Source: Pseudomonadota bacterium
Lineage (GTDB): Bacteria > Pseudomonadota > Gammaproteobacteria > Xanthomonadales > Rhodanobacteraceae
Length of the DNA: 64,000 nt
Direction: 5' to 3'
Assembly (NCBI GenBank): GCA_021793575.1
Contig: JAJYSM010000010.1
Location: 1 to 64,000 of the forward strand
Below are positions 63,541 through 64,000 of the stretch, piece after piece. The notes below the pieces were generated by a model that was not told the origin of the DNA, made no database searches, and saw only the letters and a list, made by a program, of their open reading frames with translations. Made by a program: the position numbers and the translations under genes. Position 1 is the stretch's first letter; every line of letters begins with the position of its first letter.

Positions 63541-64000
63541 ATGTCAAGTCATTTCCGTCTCAAGTTACTGGCTGCAGCCGTTGGTATGGCCGCCGCCGGC
63601 ACGCTCGGCGCCACCGCCGCCGGCAGCCAGCCCGGCACACAGGCTTTCGTGACGCTGGCGCAGCACGCGCCCACGCTGCGTCACGGTGATGTGATCAGCG
63701 GGGCGCTTGACGTCGCACATCCGATCCATATCGAAGTGGCGCTGAAACTGCGCAATCCGGCGCAGTTGCACACCTTCCTCGCCACCGCCAAAACCTCCAC
63801 GCTGCCGATGGTGCAGCACACGATGACGGCGGCGCAGTTCACCGCCAGCTACGCGCCCACCCAAGCCCAGACCGACCAGGTCGCCAACTACCTGCGTGCG
63901 GCCGGCTTCACCCACGTGGTGATCGCGCCTAACCGCCTGATGATCTCGGCCGACGGCCGCGCCGACACGGCGCAGGCCGCCTTCCAGACGGGCTTCGCCA
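63541..64000 (+). CDS. sedolisin/kumamolisin-type (S53) protease precursor, 5' part
   Basis: The frame runs off the window end; 153 codons are visible. A signal peptide (about 1-35, MAAAGTLGATAAGSQPGTQ) precedes a pro-kumamolisin activation domain: IHIEVALKLRNPAQLHTFLA, MTAAQFTASYAPTQAQTDQV and NYLRAAGFTHVVIAPNRLMI, which match the S53 propeptide pattern of a first-strand repeat, the TPAQF.A.Y.P block and the ..YL...GF element. The catalytic Glu/Asp/Ser domain would lie beyond 64000. GGAG lies 6 bases before the ATG. S53 proteases are typically secreted and acid-active. Confidence 0.8.
   Translation, partial: MSSHFRLKLLAAAVGMAAAGTLGATAAGSQPGTQAFVTLAQHAPTLRHGDVISGALDVAHPIHIEVALKLRNPAQLHTFLATAKTSTLPMVQHTMTAAQFTASYAPTQAQTDQVANYLRAAGFTHVVIAPNRLMISADGRADTAQAAFQTGFA

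Overview
The window is GC-rich chromosomal DNA from a Gram-negative bacterium, most likely a gammaproteobacterium of the Xanthomonadales, and probably Rhodanobacteraceae (Rhodanobacter, Dyella, Frateuria or Luteibacter type). This assignment is inferred from gene content: a thr operon and a combined ilv-leu operon each preceded by a leader peptide, an engB / cytochrome c4 / twin DsbA block, many TonB-dependent receptors, and autotransporters. I recognise no rRNA, tRNA or CRISPR array.

Layout. 0-4 kb: a membrane alkaline-phosphatase-fold transferase diverges from a CpdB-type periplasmic nucleotidase lipoprotein. 4.2-13.3 kb: a cell-surface signalling locus with a FecI-like sigma factor, a FecR-like anti-sigma factor, a TonB receptor with an STN signalling domain, and a giant BNR-repeat autotransporter. 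13.4-14.8 kb: a DsbG-like protein without CXXC, a scar of a BrnT toxin gene and an orphan BrnA-like antitoxin. 14.9-18.7 kb: thr leader, homoserine dehydrogenase, thrB and thrC. 18.8-31.5 kb: a branched-chain amino acid operon with a Leu/Val/Ile leader peptide, a U-tract attenuator, then leuA-ilvE-leuC-leuD-leuB-ilvD-ilvC-ilvG-ilvM-ilvA. Threonine made by the first operon is the substrate of IlvA at the end of the second. The two operons share nearly the same promoter sequence, and in both the leader ATG falls at the predicted transcription start.

31.5-33.0 kb: a less GC-rich island that looks like an integron cassette remnant without an integrase. It has a core site, a cassette gene, a complete attC-like site of about 57 bp, a second cassette gene and a truncated attC. 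33-39 kb: engB, cytochrome c4, two DsbA-like lipoproteins, an endonuclease/phosphatase-fold enzyme, a small membrane protein and a GH17 membrane enzyme. 39-45.5 kb: lytic transglycosylase, NDUFA9-like reductase, a duplicated DoxX-like protein, a frameshifted TonB-C fragment and a CLC protein. 45.5-50.1 kb: TPR-GGDEF diguanylate cyclase, cca and a MidA-like methyltransferase.

50.2-64 kb: a TonB receptor under a perfect Zur-type palindrome, an EcsC-like protein with a histone-like tail, folate genes (pteridine reductase, folK, folB), dbpA, glutaminyl cyclase, an ArsR/SRPBCC pair, a YhiN-like flavoprotein, a second autotransporter, and the start of a sedolisin (S53) protease cut by the window edge. 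Two copies of a roughly 160-bp repeat made of five consecutive hairpins lie directly after the EcsC and dbpA genes and include their stop codons.

The observations most worth following up are the shared promoter with leaderless leader peptides, the integrase-less cassette island, the five-hairpin repeat, the Zur-box receptor, and a cluster of three palindromes upstream of the protease.
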